This document shows positions 15,989 to 24,159 of a stretch of DNA of 46,628 bases, one piece after another (within the stretch, counting starts at the first letter, position 1; every line of letters begins with the position of its first letter). The DNA is from DATKGX01 sp035510555 (GTDB lineage Bacteria > Patescibacteriota > Microgenomatia > Levybacterales > UBA12049). The position numbers and the translations under genes were made by a program. The stretch is from assembly GCA_035510555.1 (NCBI GenBank), contig DATKGX010000047.1, positions 1 to 46,628 of the forward strand. Direction: 5' to 3'. The notes under the pieces were generated by a model. That model was not told the DNA's origin, searched no databases, and saw nothing but the letters and a program-made list of their open reading frames with translations.

Positions 15989-17140
15989 CTAATGTGAGTG
16001 GTGCATTTCCATCTCTGGTTTATCCATCATCTTGAGCATTGATCTACCTCCGCTCTTAACAAACCTGTAAACAAGGATAGCTGCAATAACAAGAAAAATA
16101 ATATTTAAATAGCTTGTATAATTCCAATGAACACCTTCAGTAATTATGGCAACATGACGGTTAGTTGGGATGATGTGAAGTGCAGAAAACAGAAACTCCA
16201 CAATATACCCAGCAGCTGCCATAGTTATGTAAAAAGTAACAAGAATATAGCTCATTACTTTCCAGCCATAGTATTTGCGGTAAATATCTAATACTGGGAG
16301 GACAATTAGGTCTGCGAAGATGAAGCTAACAACTCCGCCAAAGCTAATTCCTCCTTGCCACAATACTGCTGCGAGAGGCACGTTTCCCACAGAACAGACA
16401 AAGGAAATAATTGCAACAAGCGGTCCTACAAGAGGTCCCTCTATCTTTGCAAGAGTTGGATTTCCTGTAAGGAAAAATGCTTGCCAGAATGAATGAGGAA
16501 CTAAAACTGCAAGCGTTCCTGCAATAAGAAAACCAAGAGCAATATCTACCCATACTGATGCCCAGTCCATTACGAAATATTCACTAATTGCAGTAAATCC
16601 TTTCTCGCTTAAAATCTTTTGCAAAAATGTTCCTTTCCCTGGAACACTCATATCCATTGCAGCATGCCCTTCCATTTTTCCCATTAAACCTTTTGCTGCA
16701 TTTTTTTGTGCAAGTGCGATAAGTTTTGGAGTAAGAGTGAAGCGGAAAATAAGAGCAATAATAATAACCATAATAATTCCACCCATAAACTCTGCTGCCA
16801 TGAACTGCCAACCCAACAGCACTACAAGAATAATCCCAAGTTCTATTACTAGATTAGTTGATGAGAGTTCAAATACCATGGCCGAAGTAAACGAAGCACC
16901 TTTTTGAAACAAGGAACGAGCAAGAGCAACGGAAGCGTACGAACAAGAGCTTGAAGCAACACCAAATAATGTAGCAAAAGTAATATTACGTGGTGATTCT
17001 CCTCCTAGTTTTTTTGCTATCGCTTTATGAGAAACAACAGCTTGTACTACTCCTGATAATCCGAATCCTAGTATAAGAGGCCAGAGCACTTCCCAAAACA
17101 TTGAGAAAGATGTATAGAATATCTGAAAAATAACATTCAT
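15989..17140 (-). CDS. permease (DUF318/UPF0718 family)
   Basis: A 383-aa polytopic inner-membrane protein with about 8-10 hydrophobic helices in two related halves, each with a small-residue signature (VASSSCSYASVALARSL; then CSVGNVPLAAVLWQGG). This is typical of the DUF318 permease family, some members of which export arsenic or organic compounds. The C-terminus is Met/His-rich (MDKPEMEMHHSH), which could bind a metal. Substrate unknown. It marks the right side of the accessory region and is followed by a 318-nt gap. Confidence 0.85.
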   Translation of the reverse strand: MNVIFQIFYTSFSMFWEVLWPLILGFGLSGVVQAVVSHKAIAKKLGGESPRNITFATLFGVASSSCSYASVALARSLFQKGASFTSAMVFELSSTNLVIELGIILVVLLGWQFMAAEFMGGIIMVIIIALIFRFTLTPKLIALAQKNAAKGLMGKMEGHAAMDMSVPGKGTFLQKILSEKGFTAISEYFVMDWASVWVDIALGFLIAGTLAVLVPHSFWQAFFLTGNPTLAKIEGPLVGPLVAIISFVCSVGNVPLAAVLWQGGISFGGVVSFIFADLIVLPVLDIYRKYYGWKVMSYILVTFYITMAAAGYIVEFLFSALHIIPTNRHVAIITEGVHWNYTSYLNIIFLVIAAILVYRFVKSGGRSMLKMMDKPEMEMHHSH

Positions 17141-17261
17141 GAAGTGAGTATACCATGAAGATAGATTTTGCTCCGCCTAACAGAGAAGGGTAGAGCCTAA
17201 GATGATAAGTATATCAAACTATATCATTAACTAATTCCTTTTATACTGTCTCATTTGTCTC

Positions 17262-17358
17262 ATTTAGCCTCAAAGGTGAGACACCGCTATAGTGATATAA
17301 TGGGTTCAGAGCGGTATGCTCAGCTCAGAAAAAAGGACGGTTAAATACCGTCTTTTTT
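17262..17358 (+). ncRNA. candidate short transcript with intrinsic terminator
   Basis: The gap 17141-17458 has no gene. It holds TATAAT at 17296-17301 and, 35 nt further, a perfect terminator GACGGT (17336-17341)/ACCGTC (17347-17352) with six T residues. A transcript of about 50 nt would contain a further GAGC/GCTC hairpin. Upstream lies the repeat ATTTAGCCTCAAA inside a GTCTCA...TGAGAC inverted repeat. No good -35 box is visible, so activation may be needed. Confidence 0.4.
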
Positions 17359-17458
17359 GTGAGTTTCCGGCATAGATATTTTGCATGCGCCGCTATGAAA
17401 TAGCTAGTGCCCTTGGGGTATCCCGCAGCAAGTTGACCATATCTGCTACAATATAGTT

Positions 17459-17773
17459 ATGAATAATGTTTGGAAATCTGCGATTATTAACTCCGTTGCC
17501 ACCGCCGCTTACGTGATTGGGGTTGCCTGTTTTCTGTATTTTGGGACACTGATTAAGTTGGGAAGAGTAAATACTATTCTTGCACCCATCACTTTACTTT
17601 TACTGTTGGTGTTTTCCGCCGCCCTGACCGGATTTTTAATTTTTGGCAAACCGGCCCAGCTTTATGTTGACGGCAAGAAAAAAGAAGCTCTATCCTTGCT
17701 AACTTATACTTTAATTATTTTTTCAATCATCACTTTTCTGGCTTTAGTTTCACTAATCGTTTTTGCTCGCTAA
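17459..17773 (+). CDS. small membrane protein, three predicted TM segments
   Basis: A 104-aa integral membrane protein with hydrophobic segments at about 8-27, 38-60 and 77-100 and a short lysine-rich loop between the last two. Function unknown. TACAAT at 17447-17452 ends 6 nt before ATG 17459 and no ribosome-binding site is present, fitting a leaderless mRNA. It overlaps the convergent HD gene by 4 nt. Confidence 0.65.
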   Translation: MNNVWKSAIINSVATAAYVIGVACFLYFGTLIKLGRVNTILAPITLLLLLVFSAALTGFLIFGKPAQLYVDGKKKEALSLLTYTLIIFSIITFLALVSLIVFAR

Positions 17774-18729
17774 GCCGCCAAAAGAGGCAGACGAATTCCC
17801 TTACTGTTTTCTTTTCTTGCTTTGTCTAATTCTTTTTTGAATTTCTTATCAACCTTACTTAATCTAATCAAAACGCCATTTCTCAAGAATAGGGGGTCGA
17901 CATACCTAAATTTTTTGTGAGCGATTTTTTGTCCTTTCGATAACTCTTTTAAGGATTTCTTGCGAAGAACTTTCAGTAGACTTAAGATTTCCTCATCCTT
18001 TGATTTTTTTAATTTGTTGATTATGTACGCATCGTCTTTGCGAAAATCGTCCATTACAATTATTTTAAGTCTGAGAGCTTTCTTTAAAATTTTTGCGAGT
18101 ATCGCGTATCTAACAACCGCTTCGTATCCACCCCAATGTTCTATTTGTCTTTTTAGATAGTTTTGCGCAAACGTCAAGGCGCTTTTTGCATCTTTGAAGA
18201 CTATTTTATTATCTTGAACTACTAACGCTTTTAAACACCGCTTTACAACTGAAAGAGGAAATTCACGTAAAGAATAATCTATGCGGTCGGCGCAAAGATC
18301 GGGAATAGCTTTTTCCAGAAGTGGGAAATAATGATGGTAATTAGCAATTTTCCCAACATCGATTTTGTGTTTTGTTAGAATTTGAGAAAGCTCCGGACAA
18401 TTAATAATTTCTGCGTGATGCTCATCCTGATAATCTTCCGTTTTGCCCGTCCCGACAACCCAATCGATAACGTGTGAAAAGGCGGTATGAGAAACATCGT
18501 GCAAAAGTCCGGCCGCTTGTTCTTCCTCTTTAGCTCCGAGGCGTTCCAATAAGAGCATCACCCCAACACAGTGTTCAAAACGGTTTCCACCTTTAAAAGG
18601 GTAGTATTCATTTGGCAGCCCATGCTGGGCAATTTTTTTCAACCGCTGCATTGACTTTGATTGAATTAATTCTATTAAGCCGGGCGAAGTAATTTTTACT
18701 TTTCCGTAAATCCGATCATTAATAATCAC
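17770..18729 (-). CDS. HD-domain phosphohydrolase
   Basis: A 319-aa metal-dependent phosphohydrolase of the HD superfamily, related to dNTPase/SAMHD1-type enzymes. Metal ligands are visible in GNRFEHCVGVM and LLHDVSHTAFSHV, and a later Asp lies in CADRIDYSL. The substrate is not predictable. The start is chosen as GTG at 18729: a minus-strand TATAAT (18741-18736) lies exactly 6 nt upstream, and longer starts would run through this box. It is divergent from the cupin gene across 50 nt. Confidence 0.85.
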   Translation of the reverse strand: MIINDRIYGKVKITSPGLIELIQSKSMQRLKKIAQHGLPNEYYPFKGGNRFEHCVGVMLLLERLGAKEEEQAAGLLHDVSHTAFSHVIDWVVGTGKTEDYQDEHHAEIINCPELSQILTKHKIDVGKIANYHHYFPLLEKAIPDLCADRIDYSLREFPLSVVKRCLKALVVQDNKIVFKDAKSALTFAQNYLKRQIEHWGGYEAVVRYAILAKILKKALRLKIIVMDDFRKDDAYIINKLKKSKDEEILSLLKVLRKKSLKELSKGQKIAHKKFRYVDPLFLRNGVLIRLSKVDKKFKKELDKARKENSKGIRLPLLAA

Positions 18730-18735
18730 GCGCCT

Positions 18736-18773
18736 ATTATACCAAAGACAAAACAAAATCTTCTTGCTATAAT
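18736..18773. promoter_or_regulatory. back-to-back leaderless promoters
   Basis: A minus-strand TATAAT (18741-18736) lies 6 nt before the GTG at 18729, and a plus-strand TATAAT (18768-18773) lies 6 nt before the ATG at 18780. Both divergent genes lack a ribosome-binding site. The 50-nt gap therefore appears to be only promoter. Confidence 0.65.
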
Positions 18774-18779
18774 TATTAC

Positions 18780-19115
18780 ATGCAAAAAAACCTCAAAGAT
18801 ATTCCAACGGAAAAAACTCATCACGATACCGTTTTTAGGAAAAGGTTAATCACGACGGCGGAAAATAAAGGAAAACTCGCAACTTACAATTACGCTTGGA
18901 TTGAAAAAGGGAAACAGCTTGAAATACATTCGCATCCAGACGGCGAAGAGTTCTATTTATTTCTTGAGGGAAAAGGGGAAATGTTGGTAGGCGACCAGTG
19001 GGTTACGGTTGGAAAAGATGATTTTATCACAGTCCCAAAGGGAAATAATCATAGCGTTAAGAATAACAACGACCAAAACCTCGTATTCTTAACCATCAGA
19101 ACTGTAGAAAACTAA
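18780..19115 (+). CDS. cupin-domain protein
   Basis: A 111-aa single-domain beta-barrel. The metal-binding cupin box 1 is IHSHPDGEEFYLFLEGKG, with box 2 around VPKGNNHSV. Such proteins are small isomerases, dioxygenases or ligand-binding regulators; the reaction is not predictable here. A TATAAT ends 6 nt upstream of the start and no ribosome-binding site is present. Confidence 0.85.
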   Translation: MQKNLKDIPTEKTHHDTVFRKRLITTAENKGKLATYNYAWIEKGKQLEIHSHPDGEEFYLFLEGKGEMLVGDQWVTVGKDDFITVPKGNNHSVKNNNDQNLVFLTIRTVEN

Positions 19116-19189
19116 AAGTTTGATTTATTTGAAAATGCCCCTTACAAATTTTTAAAAGACATACTATAATCTTTTCGCTGCCCCAAGCT

Positions 19190-19999
19190 ATGGCAACAAC
19201 GATAGAAACAGGCGAAAGAGATTTCTTACAGAATGTTCCTCCAAATATAGTAGAATTCCATGATGAGAAACAATCAACGGTTATCCGCTGGAAAATCAAT
19301 GGTGTACCACAAAGCAAAATAATTGAAACGAATCTCGACCATCTTAATGGTGGTCATTTAATAATTGATGAGATTTTCGATAGCTTTCCTACTTTCGTAA
19401 GAGGCCTTGATAAAACAATTGTTCATCAAGAATTCCATTTGCACGACGATCCAGAGATGATTACAGACGACTACTCTGCTGGAAATAAAGACGCTAAGAC
19501 AACACGTTATAGAAGATGGGAAAGCGAAAGAATAGCCTTTGCTCTACTTACAAGTAAAGAAAATATACCTGATAAAAATCTCCGCCAAAAAATAAGAATA
19601 CTTTACAAAAGATACAATGATTATCGGCCAGATAGATGGAAACTCCCCGAATATCTGGACCGTAAGCCAAAAGTTTGGGAAATCCCGCTTTCTGAAACGG
19701 ACGTAGAAGCAGCGAAAAACGACCGAGAATCAATACTTGTACATTTTGTTGACAAAATCCAGGCATCGAGATTTGGTTTGGAGAATGTTTTCGAAGGAAA
19801 TGGGGATAATGGCGCTAGGGCCGTTGCTGGAATTCTGGAGTACGCCGTTCCACTTTTCCGCGCCACTCCAGCTGCTGGACAAAGAGAATGTATACAGTTA
19901 GTGATACAAGAATTAGAAAGATTTAGAATGCGCGGATTTACAGAAATTGCGTCCAAAGGTAAAAGTGATTTTCTAAGAACTGTTTCCAACATTACTTAA
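19190..19999 (+). CDS. uncharacterised protein, possible HD-like hydrolase
   Basis: A 269-aa soluble protein, not confidently recognised. The stretch VHQEFHLHDDPEM followed later by HFVDKIQASRFG places His, His-Asp and Asp residues in the order seen in HD-type phosphohydrolases, so a degenerate HD fold is possible. TATAAT at about 19165-19170 precedes the ATG by about 20 nt. Neighbours give no clear pathway. Confidence 0.5.
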   Translation: MATTIETGERDFLQNVPPNIVEFHDEKQSTVIRWKINGVPQSKIIETNLDHLNGGHLIIDEIFDSFPTFVRGLDKTIVHQEFHLHDDPEMITDDYSAGNKDAKTTRYRRWESERIAFALLTSKENIPDKNLRQKIRILYKRYNDYRPDRWKLPEYLDRKPKVWEIPLSETDVEAAKNDRESILVHFVDKIQASRFGLENVFEGNGDNGARAVAGILEYAVPLFRATPAAGQRECIQLVIQELERFRMRGFTEIASKGKSDFLRTVSNIT

Positions 20000-20043
20000 T
20001 CTCCGCTCTTGACTAAAAAACTTAATTGCGAGATGCTTTAAGC

Positions 20044-20379
20044 ATGGAACAAACCGTCTGTCCGTTTTGTCATTTTGTCATTTCGGAAAATATGTATTTC
20101 TGCCCGAACTGCGGTAAAAAAATAAAAGAGCCGCCAATAACCACTCTTAAAGAAATTGGTGTTTATTTACTAAGCGTTTTTTTGCCTCCTTTAGGGCTTT
20201 GGCCTGGTATTAAGTATCTTTTCTCCAAAGATCAAAGGACAAAAAGAGCCGGCGTAATCGCAATTATACTTACTCTTATTTCAAGCATAATTACAATTTG
20301 GATATCGGTTGCGCTGTTTAATAATTTGTCTCAAAGTCTTAACTCGCAAGTTAACCAATATCAAAATTTAGGATACTAA
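20044..20379 (+). CDS. zinc-ribbon membrane protein
   Basis: A 111-aa protein from ATG 20044 (a TTG at 20026 would add six residues). The N-terminal zinc ribbon has CPFC and CPNCGKK (two CxxC pairs), followed by two hydrophobic segments (about 40-60 and 75-98). Such proteins place a small zinc finger at the membrane; role unknown. Confidence 0.7.
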   Translation: MEQTVCPFCHFVISENMYFCPNCGKKIKEPPITTLKEIGVYLLSVFLPPLGLWPGIKYLFSKDQRTKRAGVIAIILTLISSIITIWISVALFNNLSQSLNSQVNQYQNLGY

Positions 20380-20396
20380 TTTGTTATAATAAATTC

Positions 20397-20963
20397 ATGT
20401 TTCGCTTAACAAAAACGCAACTTTTGAATGCCTTAAGAATTTGGATTCCGCTTGCGGTCGCTACAACCGGACTTTGCGGATTAATCTATATAACTGTCCA
20501 GCAAGATATTAGGATTGGCGCCAATGATCCGCAAATTCAAATTGCCGAAGATGTCGCCAGGCAAATCTCAACTGGAGAAAACCCATTAGACTTTGTTCCA
20601 CCCATTAAAGTAGAGATTTCCCAAAGTCTTGCCAATTACATTATTATTTTTGATGATAAAGGCAAAATAATCGGTTCATCTGCGGTTTTGGACGGGAAAG
20701 ATCCAACGGTTCCGTCTGGCGTCTTTACGAGAACAAAAGCTAGTGGTGAAACCAGATTTACCTGGCAGCCAAGAGTTGGTGTTAGAAGCGCCGCAGTCAT
20801 TACCAGCTATAAAGGCCCAAGCAATGGTTTCGTATTAGTCGGTAGGTCAATGCGGGAAATTGAAAAGAGAATTGACAATCTCGGACTAATTATATTACTA
20901 GGTTGGTTTGTGACCCTTGGAACAAGTTTAGCTACAACATTATTTCTGCAAAAAGCTAAATAA
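20397..20963 (+). CDS. membrane-anchored extracytoplasmic sensor-like protein
   Basis: A 188-aa protein with TM segments at about 15-33 and 164-183 bracketing a 130-residue extracytoplasmic domain. That domain has PAS/CACHE-like strands (YIIIFDDKGKIIGSSAVL and GFVLVGRSMREIEKRI). It resembles the sensing half of a histidine kinase but stops after the second TM with no HAMP, kinase or other output domain. TATAAT at 20385-20390 is 6 nt before the ATG. Confidence 0.65.
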   Translation: MFRLTKTQLLNALRIWIPLAVATTGLCGLIYITVQQDIRIGANDPQIQIAEDVARQISTGENPLDFVPPIKVEISQSLANYIIIFDDKGKIIGSSAVLDGKDPTVPSGVFTRTKASGETRFTWQPRVGVRSAAVITSYKGPSNGFVLVGRSMREIEKRIDNLGLIILLGWFVTLGTSLATTLFLQKAK

Positions 20964-21009
20964 CAACGCAAAGTTTCTTCCCGCATTTTATTTGCTATAA
21001 TTACATTAG

Positions 21010-21093
21010 GCCCAGGTGGCGAAACTGGCAGACGCGCAGTGTTCAGAACGCTGTTCCCGCAAGGGATTGGGAGTTCGAATCTCCCCCCGGGCA
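21010..21093 (+). tRNA. tRNA-Leu(CAG)
   Basis: An 84-nt class II tRNA. The anticodon loop TTCAGAA contains CAG and the T-loop is TTCGAAT. The acceptor GCCCAGG/CCCGGGC has an A-C mismatch at pair 5-68. The closely related tRNA-Leu(UAG) at 34788 has a normal A-T there. CCA is not encoded. Confidence 0.92.
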
Positions 21094-21096
21094 CAG

Positions 21097-21134
21097 ACTA
21101 GAATTTGGAAACTAGAATATAGAAGCTAGATTTT
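21097..21134 (+). repeat. 14-bp tandem repeat, about 2.7 copies
   Basis: Two tandem copies of ACTAGAATNTRGAA (21097-21110 and 21111-21124) and a partial third copy GCTAGATTTT follow tRNA-Leu(CAG) directly. A TATAAT at 21137-21142 follows and may drive tRNA-Leu(GAG). A strong hairpin CAAATTTC/GAAATTTG lies at about 21169-21187. Confidence 0.55.
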
Positions 21135-21259
21135 GTTATAATCTCTAAGCTCTTTTTAGTATATGTCTCAAATTTCGCAGAAATTTGAAAGAGGAGAATC
21201 CGATTACCAGCTGAAGTCCGAAAAATTGAGGACGAAAGCGTAAAATCGAGATTCGACGA

Positions 21260-21343
21260 GCGGATGTGGTGAAACTGGCATACACGCAGCCTTGAGGTGG
21301 CTGTGCCCTAAAAAGCGTGGAGGTTCGAGTCCTCTCATCCGCA
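21260..21343 (+). tRNA. tRNA-Leu(GAG)
   Basis: An 84-nt class II tRNA. GCGGATG pairs with CATCCGC, the anticodon stem CAGCC/GGCTG encloses TTGAGGT (anticodon GAG), and the T-loop is TTCGAGT. The discriminator is A and CCA is not encoded. It is separated by 166 nt from tRNA-Leu(CAG). Confidence 0.93.
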
Positions 21344-21460
21344 CTAGTAGAGGACATTTTTCTGTAATCATTGTTTAGATTGCTATAACGATCTAAATTA
21401 GGGAAACTTAAGTACGAGTTAAAATAAAATCTTCTAAAATCTCGAGGCTAATTTTTATCT

Positions 21461-21528
21461 ACCATTGAAGGACTCGAACCTATCCGAATCCAATCACACT
21501 AGGCATACCGCTCTTAAATCATTATGGT
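21461..21528 (-). pseudogene. tRNA-like remnant
   Basis: The minus strand reads ACCATAA ... AGGTTCGAGTCCTTCAATGGT over 68 nt, with a T-loop-like TTCGAGT and an acceptor that pairs for only 5 of 7 bases. The T stem is also reduced. It looks like a decayed or partial tRNA; identity cannot be set. The stretch 21344-21643 otherwise holds no gene. Confidence 0.25.
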
Positions 21529-21631
21529 GGTGTCTACTTTGAAGTTAAATATAATTAAGTTGAGTATGGTCAAACAACTGCCGAGCTTGGCAGTCCATTT
21601 TTATTATTTTCATAAACTTATTATGATAGAG

Positions 21632-21637
21632 TATAAT
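21632..21637 (+). promoter_or_regulatory. -10 box fixing the alanine racemase start
   Basis: TATAAT ends 6 nt before ATG 21644. The open frame extends 40 codons upstream through this box, but those codons add no family-like sequence. The box and family length both point to 21644 as the start. Confidence 0.6.
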
Positions 21638-21643
21638 TTAAAT

Positions 21644-22774
21644 ATGCTTCAGAAGCTTAAAAAACTACTTGGTCATACATATAAACCTCTAAATGACGTG
21701 GAGCTTAATCAATTTTCACTAAGAGATAATTTTCAATACCTTTCGTGTATTAATAATTATATTAAGGTAGCGCCTGTATTAAAGAGTAATGCGTATGGGC
21801 ACGGAATAAATTTAATTGCAAAACAACTTGATATCCTAAATCCACCTTTCTTTTGCGTTGATAGTTTATATGAAGGGTATAAACTTCTTAAGTTAGGCAT
21901 TCGTACAAAAATTCTGATTATGGGATATATTAATCCGGAAAGTCTAAAAACAAAAAAGCTACCTTTTTCATTTGCGATTTATAATTATGAACTTTTAAAT
22001 GCCATAAACAAATACCAACCACATGCAAACATCCATATTTTTATTGATACCGGCATGCACAGAGAGGGATTAGACATTGAGGAATTACCTGAGTTTCTAA
22101 AATATATAAAAATAAATACAAAATTAAATGTTGAAGGATTAATGTCTCATTTTGCAATGGCTGATAAACCAAAAGACAAATTAACACAAAGACAAATTAA
22201 GATATTTCAAAAATCACAGTTAATCATTCAGGGACTAGGCATGAAACCAAGATGGATACATATTGCTAATTCATCTGGATTACTAAACAGTAAGACGCTT
22301 AACGGAAGTCTTGGGAATGTAGCAAGAGTGGGCATTGCCTTGTATGGAATAGACCCAGAAGGGAAAAATAATAAACTAAAACCTGTACTCAAGTTAAAAT
22401 CTCATATCACACAGATTAAGGAATTAAGAAAAGGAGAGAAAATAGGATACGATTTTGCTTATAGGGCTCAGAAAAATATGAAGATAGCCATATTGCCAAT
22501 TGGTTATTATGATGGCGTCGACAGAAGACTTTCCAATAAAGGTTTTGTCTCAATTAATAATGTTGCTACATCAATCGTTGGCAAGGTTAGCATGAACTTA
22601 ACCATAATCGATGTAAGTAATATTCCAAATGTAAAAAATGGGCAAGAGGTCATTCTATACTCTGATATATCCTCTGCTAAAAATTCTGTTGGAAGCGCCG
22701 CAAAATTGTGCGGCACTATCCCATATGATCTTTTGGTTCATATCACTTCTTCTACGAAAAGATTACTTATGTAA
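21644..22774 (+). CDS. alr: alanine racemase
   Basis: PLP-dependent enzyme interconverting L- and D-Ala for peptidoglycan. It has 376 aa from ATG 21644, the usual family length. The PLP lysine is Lys47 in VLKSNAYGHG, the opposing catalytic Tyr is probably Tyr269 in KIGYDFAYRA, and the GYYDGVDRRLSN block is typical. The barrel is N-terminal with the beta domain at about 245-376. A leaderless-type TATAAT precedes it. It stands first in a row of genes acting on amino-acid stereochemistry, so substrates other than Ala are possible but not shown. Confidence 0.9.
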   Translation: MLQKLKKLLGHTYKPLNDVELNQFSLRDNFQYLSCINNYIKVAPVLKSNAYGHGINLIAKQLDILNPPFFCVDSLYEGYKLLKLGIRTKILIMGYINPESLKTKKLPFSFAIYNYELLNAINKYQPHANIHIFIDTGMHREGLDIEELPEFLKYIKINTKLNVEGLMSHFAMADKPKDKLTQRQIKIFQKSQLIIQGLGMKPRWIHIANSSGLLNSKTLNGSLGNVARVGIALYGIDPEGKNNKLKPVLKLKSHITQIKELRKGEKIGYDFAYRAQKNMKIAILPIGYYDGVDRRLSNKGFVSINNVATSIVGKVSMNLTIIDVSNIPNVKNGQEVILYSDISSAKNSVGSAAKLCGTIPYDLLVHITSSTKRLLM

Positions 22775-22831
22775 AATTATATAGGGATCCAATTTGTATA
22801 ATCGAAAAACTTAGAGTATAATCTGCCTCAA

Positions 22832-24154
22832 ATGAGTTCTGAGGCTATTACTAATGGTAAAAATGGATTAACACTTATGCAGGGAGGCATTAATGAGCCG
22901 CCATTCAGAGTTAGACAAGTTGATTTACAAGAGCTGTTGCCTGGAAATGATACTCAAAATCCCTTACCCGAACCACTGACTCTCGACCAGCTATCGATCA
23001 CGTGTCCAGAGCAGCATGAAAGCTTAACCCTACAAGGAATAAATCTTCTGCAAGTAAGAATGGAGTTAACAAATCCATTTACAACCAGTTTTGGAACAAT
23101 TAGAAATAAAGATGTTGTCTTGGTAGTTCTTAAAACAAAAGACGGAGTGGAAGGGATAGGCGAATGCCCGGTTAACCCAAATCCAGACTACAATGAAGAA
23201 TCAACTCAAACAGTACTAACTGTACTAGATAAGCACTTAATTCCCAGCTTAAGAGATATGGGTGAGATAAGTAGCGTAGATGATCTAACTAAAGCTTACG
23301 GGAGGATAAAAGGAAATTTTGCAGCAAAAACGGGAGTAGAAGCTGCATACTGGGATTTATTAAGCAAAATCGAAGACGTTCCTCTTCATCAGTTCTGGGG
23401 TGGACGAAACAAACATGCATTAACAGGAGTAAGTATTGGCGGTAAAACTGTAGATGAGGTACTCCAAAGGGTTGACAGAGCCGTGGAAAAAGGTTTTCCG
23501 AGAATAAAACTTAAAATTTGGCCAGGATTTGATGTTGAGCTTGTCGATGCAGTAAGATCAAGATATCCCGATTTACCTCTTCAAGTTGATGCTAATTCTG
23601 CTTACTCATTGAATGACGTAGACACCTTTAGAGAACTAGATCGATTTGGTTTGATTTTAATAGAACAACCTTTCTCTCCACATGATTTATTGGACCACGC
23701 AAGATTACAAACTCAGATAGGCACGTCCATATGTCTTGACGAAAGTTTAAAAACGCTCATTAATGTTAGGCAAGCAATTGAGCTATGGAGACACATAGGG
23801 AAACTAAACAGATTAGTAGTAAACATAAAACCACCACGAATGGGTGGATATTGGGAAGCAGTTAAAGCTGCTGATCTCTGTCAAGCCGCAGGTGTCCGGG
23901 CATGGTGTGGAGGAATGTTGGATAGTGCCTGGACTAAGAGGATGAATGTTCAATTAAGTTCGCACCCAGCATTTATTTTACCAGGGGACCATGCTCAACA
24001 GGAACCATATTATACAGAAGATATTGCAAATCCACCTGTTCAAGGAGAACATGGAGTAATTCCAGTGCCAAGACTTTCTCAGCGCTATGAAGATTTGGAC
24101 TGGAATGTCATAAGGAAAAATGCTGTCAGTTCAAGCAGCTATACTTTAGTTTAA
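22832..24154 (+). CDS. enolase-superfamily N-succinylamino acid racemase / o-succinylbenzoate synthase
   Basis: Abstracts the alpha proton of an N-succinylamino acid (racemisation), or dehydrates SHCHC in menaquinone synthesis; the NSAR/OSBS family does either. The catalytic set is complete: Lys226-x-Lys228 (IKLKIWPG), metal ligands Asp253 (QVDANSAY), Glu278 (LIEQP) and Asp303 (CLDES), and the second base Lys333 (NIKPP). The protein has 440 aa with an N-terminal extension of about 70 residues not usual for the family. No other menaquinone gene is in the window, and the next gene is a COG3375-type GNAT. NSAR activity is therefore more likely. TATAAT at 22817-22822 lies 9 nt before the ATG. Confidence 0.82.
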   Translation: MSSEAITNGKNGLTLMQGGINEPPFRVRQVDLQELLPGNDTQNPLPEPLTLDQLSITCPEQHESLTLQGINLLQVRMELTNPFTTSFGTIRNKDVVLVVLKTKDGVEGIGECPVNPNPDYNEESTQTVLTVLDKHLIPSLRDMGEISSVDDLTKAYGRIKGNFAAKTGVEAAYWDLLSKIEDVPLHQFWGGRNKHALTGVSIGGKTVDEVLQRVDRAVEKGFPRIKLKIWPGFDVELVDAVRSRYPDLPLQVDANSAYSLNDVDTFRELDRFGLILIEQPFSPHDLLDHARLQTQIGTSICLDESLKTLINVRQAIELWRHIGKLNRLVVNIKPPRMGGYWEAVKAADLCQAAGVRAWCGGMLDSAWTKRMNVQLSSHPAFILPGDHAQQEPYYTEDIANPPVQGEHGVIPVPRLSQRYEDLDWNVIRKNAVSSSSYTLV

Positions 24155-24159
24155 TAAAT

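Noticed and set aside
17300..17343. A 14-codon frame starting in TATAATG and ending in the terminator loop
   Set aside because: Its ATG overlaps the -10 box, so it would not be in the transcript.
21163..21243. A 26-codon frame before tRNA-Leu(GAG)
   Set aside because: It has a -10 box 20 nt upstream but no ribosome-binding site or recognisable product, and a strong palindrome lies at its start. It is too short to call.
22832..24154. L-Ala-D/L-Glu dipeptide epimerase as the enolase function
   Set aside because: It was tempting next to murL, but the sequence pattern (NIKPPRMGG, CGGMLDSA, LPGDHA) fits NSAR/OSBS better than dipeptide epimerases.
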